DNA of 8,414 nucleotides from Spirochaetota bacterium (GTDB lineage Bacteria; Spirochaetota; Leptospiria; Turneriellales; Turneriellaceae), in the NCBI GenBank assembly GCA_029561505.1, contig JAKQXK010000046.1, positions 1-8,414 on the forward strand, given 5' to 3'. Below the pieces are notes generated by a model. The model worked only from the letters and a program-made list of their open reading frames with translations. It had not been told where the DNA came from and made no database searches. The translations under genes and the position numbers were made by a program. Within the stretch, counting starts at the first letter, position 1. Each line of letters starts with the position of its first letter. Below, in pieces: positions 6,203 to 8,414 of this stretch.

Positions 6203-7768
6203 ATGAAAACACGTCTCTTAACCCTGCTTCTGGTATGGATTTCCCTTGCCAGCCTTTTCGCTGAAGATGCACCCGCGCAGCCGCCCGCAGCAGCACCGAC
6301 AGCCGCCCCTGAAAAAGCGGCCGAAGCGAGCTTCACGATCGGCGGTGTGAACCTGACGATTCAAGACGCGATCAACATCGTGCTCGAAAAGAACCTGACA
6401 TTACAATCGGCGAAATACGACGTCGTCATGAGCGACACGAATGCGCGTAAGCTCGATAAGAAGTTCGCTCCCGTAGTGAGCGCAGAAGGGCAGCATCTGG
6501 GTTTCAGCGATTCGCCGCTTTCGTCAACCAGCCGTGGCTACCAGTATAACGGCTATCTGGGAATTTCAAAACTCTTCGCCACTGGTACAACGGTGGGCGG
6601 TGGCTATCGTTACCAGCAGCTGCACACCGAAGCAACCTCGACGACCTTTGGTTTTCCGATTGCTCAGCCCGCATCGACGAGCACGTTTAATGGCTACTTC
6701 ATCAATGTGCAGCAAGAGCTGTTAAAGAATTCGTTCGGTTATGCTGACCGCAAAATGGAAAAAATCGCCAACAAGCAGGCAGAGGGCCAGCGCGCCTATA
6801 CCGTGAACCTTTTGTCGGGCCTTGTCGTGCAGGCGCTGACAGACTACTGGCAGGTGACGATTCAGAAATCTGCACTCGAGAACGCGAGGCTTGAAGAGAA
6901 GTCGAACCGCCAGGTGCGCGCAATCGTTGCGCGCAACGTCAGCTACGGCCTCGGCGAAACTTACGACCTCAACAACTATAATGCGCGCGTCGCGATGTCG
7001 ACTGCGAAGGTTTCAATGACCGAGCAGAGCCTCAAGAACGCGACACGCAAACTTCTGCGCACGGTCAATATGCCGGTCGACACGAAGGTTGAAGGCATCA
7101 CAAACCTCGTCGATACTTTACCGAGCCTCGATGCGAACGCTGCGCTCAAAGCCGCCATGGAAAAACGGGTGGATTTCAAAAATGCCAGAATCGAAAACGA
7201 GGTCGCAGAGATGCAGACCGATCTTTATGGCAATCAGGCGCTGCCTTCTCTCAGCGCCTATTTCAACTATGTCTCGCAAGGTACAAACCAATTCATTCAG
7301 TTTCCCGGTTTCCCGGCGGCGGGTTCGTTGCAGAGCCCGCAGTGGCAGGTAGGCGTAAAAGCCAGCTATCCGCTGTGGGATGACGAAGTCAAAGTTAACC
7401 AGCGCAACGCCGGCATGCAGCTCACGCAGAGCCGCATTAAACTGCAGAATCTCGAACAAGAGATTCGCGACGACGTGCTGACCCGCCTCGAAAACGTGCG
7501 CCTCAACTTTGAAGTTTTTCAGACGAGCCGCACCGCGCGCAAAGAATCAGAGGCATTCTATAACAGAATGCTCGCGCGCACGCGCACCGGCAAACTCAAC
7601 TTTCAGCTCGTAGGGCAGGCGCTTGAGAGCATGGTGGCAAGCCGCCAGCGCGAGCTCGAAGCGCTCGTGAACTACAACATCGCGCTGCTGCAGTTTGATC
7701 TTTCAAAAAATGAGATCTTTGAAAGGTATAATATCGACGTTGAGAAAATTCTCGCGAAGGTGAAATAA
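6203..7768 (+). CDS. TolC-family outer-membrane efflux channel
   Basis: A 521-residue exported protein from the ATG at 6203. This start gives a signal peptide (KTRLLTLLLVWISLASLFA, cut near residue 20) followed by an Ala/Pro-rich linker (22-42). The frame extends to a TTG at 6158, but that would bury the signal. The first outer-membrane efflux repeat starts at LTIQDAINIVLEKNLTLQSAK (51-71), a classic OEP opening. Beta-barrel-like strands (about 92-180) and long helices follow. The second repeat starts near LDANAALKAAMEKRVDFKNAR (309-329), with LPSLSAYFNYV and WQVGVKASYPLWD as barrel strands, then helices to the NYNIALLQFDLSK end. The trimer would form the exit duct for a tripartite pump or type I secretion system. 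No membrane-fusion or inner-membrane partner is seen downstream; a stem-loop follows, so partners may be elsewhere. A possible repressor site lies upstream. Confidence 0.9.
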   Translation: MKTRLLTLLLVWISLASLFAEDAPAQPPAAAPTAAPEKAAEASFTIGGVNLTIQDAINIVLEKNLTLQSAKYDVVMSDTNARKLDKKFAPVVSAEGQHLGFSDSPLSSTSRGYQYNGYLGISKLFATGTTVGGGYRYQQLHTEATSTTFGFPIAQPASTSTFNGYFINVQQELLKNSFGYADRKMEKIANKQAEGQRAYTVNLLSGLVVQALTDYWQVTIQKSALENARLEEKSNRQVRAIVARNVSYGLGETYDLNNYNARVAMSTAKVSMTEQSLKNATRKLLRTVNMPVDTKVEGITNLVDTLPSLDANAALKAAMEKRVDFKNARIENEVAEMQTDLYGNQALPSLSAYFNYVSQGTNQFIQFPGFPAAGSLQSPQWQVGVKASYPLWDDEVKVNQRNAGMQLTQSRIKLQNLEQEIRDDVLTRLENVRLNFEVFQTSRTARKESEAFYNRMLARTRTGKLNFQLVGQALESMVASRQRELEALVNYNIALLQFDLSKNEIFERYNIDVEKILAKVK

Positions 7769-7776
7769 ATGGGGGC

Positions 7777-7802
7777 AGGTGCCAAAGCAGATTCTGGCAC
7801 CT
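7777..7802 (+). terminator. Stem-loop after tolC
   Basis: AGGTGCCA and TGGCACCT make a perfect 8-bp stem with a 10-base loop, beginning 8 bases after the tolC stop. A T-poor TCTGTGCT follows, so this is not a textbook intrinsic terminator. Its spacing from the stop codon equals that of the hairpin after the FecR gene. Confidence 0.5.
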
Positions 7803-7837
7803 TCTGTGCTACCGAGAGTTGACGCGCCGACCGCAAT

Positions 7838-7842
7838 GAGGA
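7838..7842 (+). promoter_or_regulatory. Shine-Dalgarno site for the CoA-binding gene
   Basis: GAGGA lies 9 bases before the ATG at 7852 and is the clearest ribosome-binding site in the window. It settles this start against the out-of-frame ATGs at 7836 and 7845. Confidence 0.6.
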
Positions 7843-7851
7843 TTATGTCAC

Positions 7852-8259
7852 ATGCATACGCTGGTTAAATATTTTCGCACGATGCCACCGGTCGCGCTGA
7901 TTGGCGCCAGCAACGACTCAACGAAATACGGTAACATCATCTTTAAAGATCTCAAATCTAAGGGCTACACAGTTTACCCGATTAACCCGAAAGCGACTTC
8001 GATCGAAGGTGTGCCGGCTTTAAAAAGCCTCGAAGAGCTGAAAGAGAAGACTAAGGTCGATTTGCTCGTGTATGTTATCCCTCCTAAACTGACGCTCGAG
8101 AGTCTGCACAAGGCGAAAGAGCTTGGTTACAAGAGAGTTTGGTTGCAGCCAGGTGCCGCCGATGCGGCGGTAGCCGAATATCTCGACATGCACGATTTTC
8201 AGTATATCATCGGCGCCTGCGTGATGGTCGAAAGCCGCGATCTCGTCGCGGCGGGTTAG
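7852..8259 (+). CDS. CoA-binding domain protein (YccU/CoA_binding_2-like)
   Basis: A 135-residue single-domain cytoplasmic protein with the Rossmann-like fold of the succinyl-CoA synthetase alpha N-terminal domain. Visible marks are VALIGASND (14-22) and KYGNIIFKDLKSKGYTVYPINP (25-46), the CoA/nucleotide loop and second strand. Next come IEGVPALKSLEEL (51-63), VDLLVYVIPP (69-78), and GYKRVWLQPGA (92-102) leading to CVMVES (123-128). Length and order match the stand-alone family often labelled YccU. These proteins bind CoA or acyl-CoA, and their role is not established. It lacks the ligase half, so it is not a complete acyl-CoA synthetase. The gene follows the tolC hairpin after about 50 bases; the next gene starts 43 bases downstream on the same strand and may be co-transcribed. 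Confidence 0.85.
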   Translation: MHTLVKYFRTMPPVALIGASNDSTKYGNIIFKDLKSKGYTVYPINPKATSIEGVPALKSLEELKEKTKVDLLVYVIPPKLTLESLHKAKELGYKRVWLQPGAADAAVAEYLDMHDFQYIIGACVMVESRDLVAAG

Positions 8260-8302
8260 CCACCCGATTCACGCCGGTAGGCCGGACGCACCAGGTCTAG
8301 CT

Positions 8303-8414
8303 ATGCTCAGCTATCTCAAAACGCTCGTCTTCATTCTGTTTATGCTCTCGGTCGGGTTCACCTGGCGCTACGAGTATTGGCTGGTTTACCACTTGTCGTT
8401 CGGCGTGCTGTTCG
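8303..8414 (+). CDS. Membrane protein, N-terminal fragment (window edge)
   Basis: An ATG at 8303 with AGG about 8 bases upstream opens a frame that stays open to the window end (37 codons). It encodes MLSYLKTLVFILFMLSVGF, a signal-anchor-like hydrophobic helix, then TWRYEYWLVYHLSFGVLF. The layout (short N-terminus, helix, short aromatic segment, second hydrophobic start) recalls LapA/DUF1049 small membrane proteins, but too little is present to assign it. Confidence 0.6.
   Translation, partial: MLSYLKTLVFILFMLSVGFTWRYEYWLVYHLSFGVLF

Noticed and set aside
6925..6938. 14-bp palindrome CGTTGCGCGCAACG inside tolC
   Set aside because: It is short and made largely of GCGC, which is common in this GC-rich coding sequence.
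7700..7732. Inverted repeat CTTTCAAA/TTTGAAAG followed by TATAAT near the end of tolC, a possible internal promoter
   Set aside because: No acceptable -35 sequence lies 16-18 bases upstream, and the region encodes the conserved C-terminal helix of TolC.
7819..7848. TTGACG with TTATGT as a promoter for the CoA-binding gene
   Set aside because: The -10 match is poor, and transcription would start at or after the ribosome-binding site.
8252..8266. CGGGT/ACCCG hairpin over the stop of the CoA-binding gene
   Set aside because: The 5-bp stem overlaps the stop codon and has no T-run, so it is too weak to call a terminator.

Overview
This is a GC-rich, gene-dense bacterial window with no gene-free stretch longer than about 125 bases. 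It looks chromosomal: there are no insertion sequences, phage genes, tRNA or rRNA genes, or CRISPR arrays. The exported lipoprotein with a FecR domain and helical tail, the TolC channel, the many cell-envelope genes and the relaxed lipoboxes suggest a Gram-negative-type envelope. A moderate-GC spirochaete of the Leptospira/Turneriella group would fit. That placement comes from the protein flavour, not from a marker gene.

Left part (1-1797). The C-terminus of a malic enzyme ends at 213. It converges with a minus-strand pair: a small secreted cysteine-containing protein (1678-1226), then a secreted PHB-depolymerase/feruloyl-esterase-type serine hydrolase (1176-217). The small secreted protein is divergent from the next block across a 119-base gap.

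Middle part (1798-4431, plus strand). A two-domain META (HslJ-like) envelope protein comes first. Its stop codon overlaps, by ATGA, an open frame leading into a FecR-domain lipoprotein with an 11-residue-repeat helical tail. A perfect 11-bp stem-loop follows, then a class I SAM-dependent methyltransferase.

Right part (4432-8414). An L-lactate dehydrogenase gene with a TTG start lies one base downstream of a polytopic membrane protein gene, both on the minus strand, so they probably form an operon. The ldh coding sequence contains a striking 28-bp near-perfect palindrome. Divergent from this pair is a TolC-family outer-membrane channel, and a 16-bp operator-like palindrome (TTAACCAAATGGTTAA) lies in the gap between them. 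A hairpin follows tolC, then a CoA-binding Rossmann protein and the start of a membrane protein that runs off the window.

The malic enzyme and lactate dehydrogenase both act at pyruvate. Most of the other genes are envelope proteins whose roles cannot be tied together from the sequence. I do not see a defence system, biosynthetic cluster or clearly new multi-gene machine. The best leads are non-coding or small: the palindrome inside ldh, the operator upstream of tolC, two hairpins placed identically after stop codons, and the small secreted protein whose pattern resembles plant S1-type proteins.
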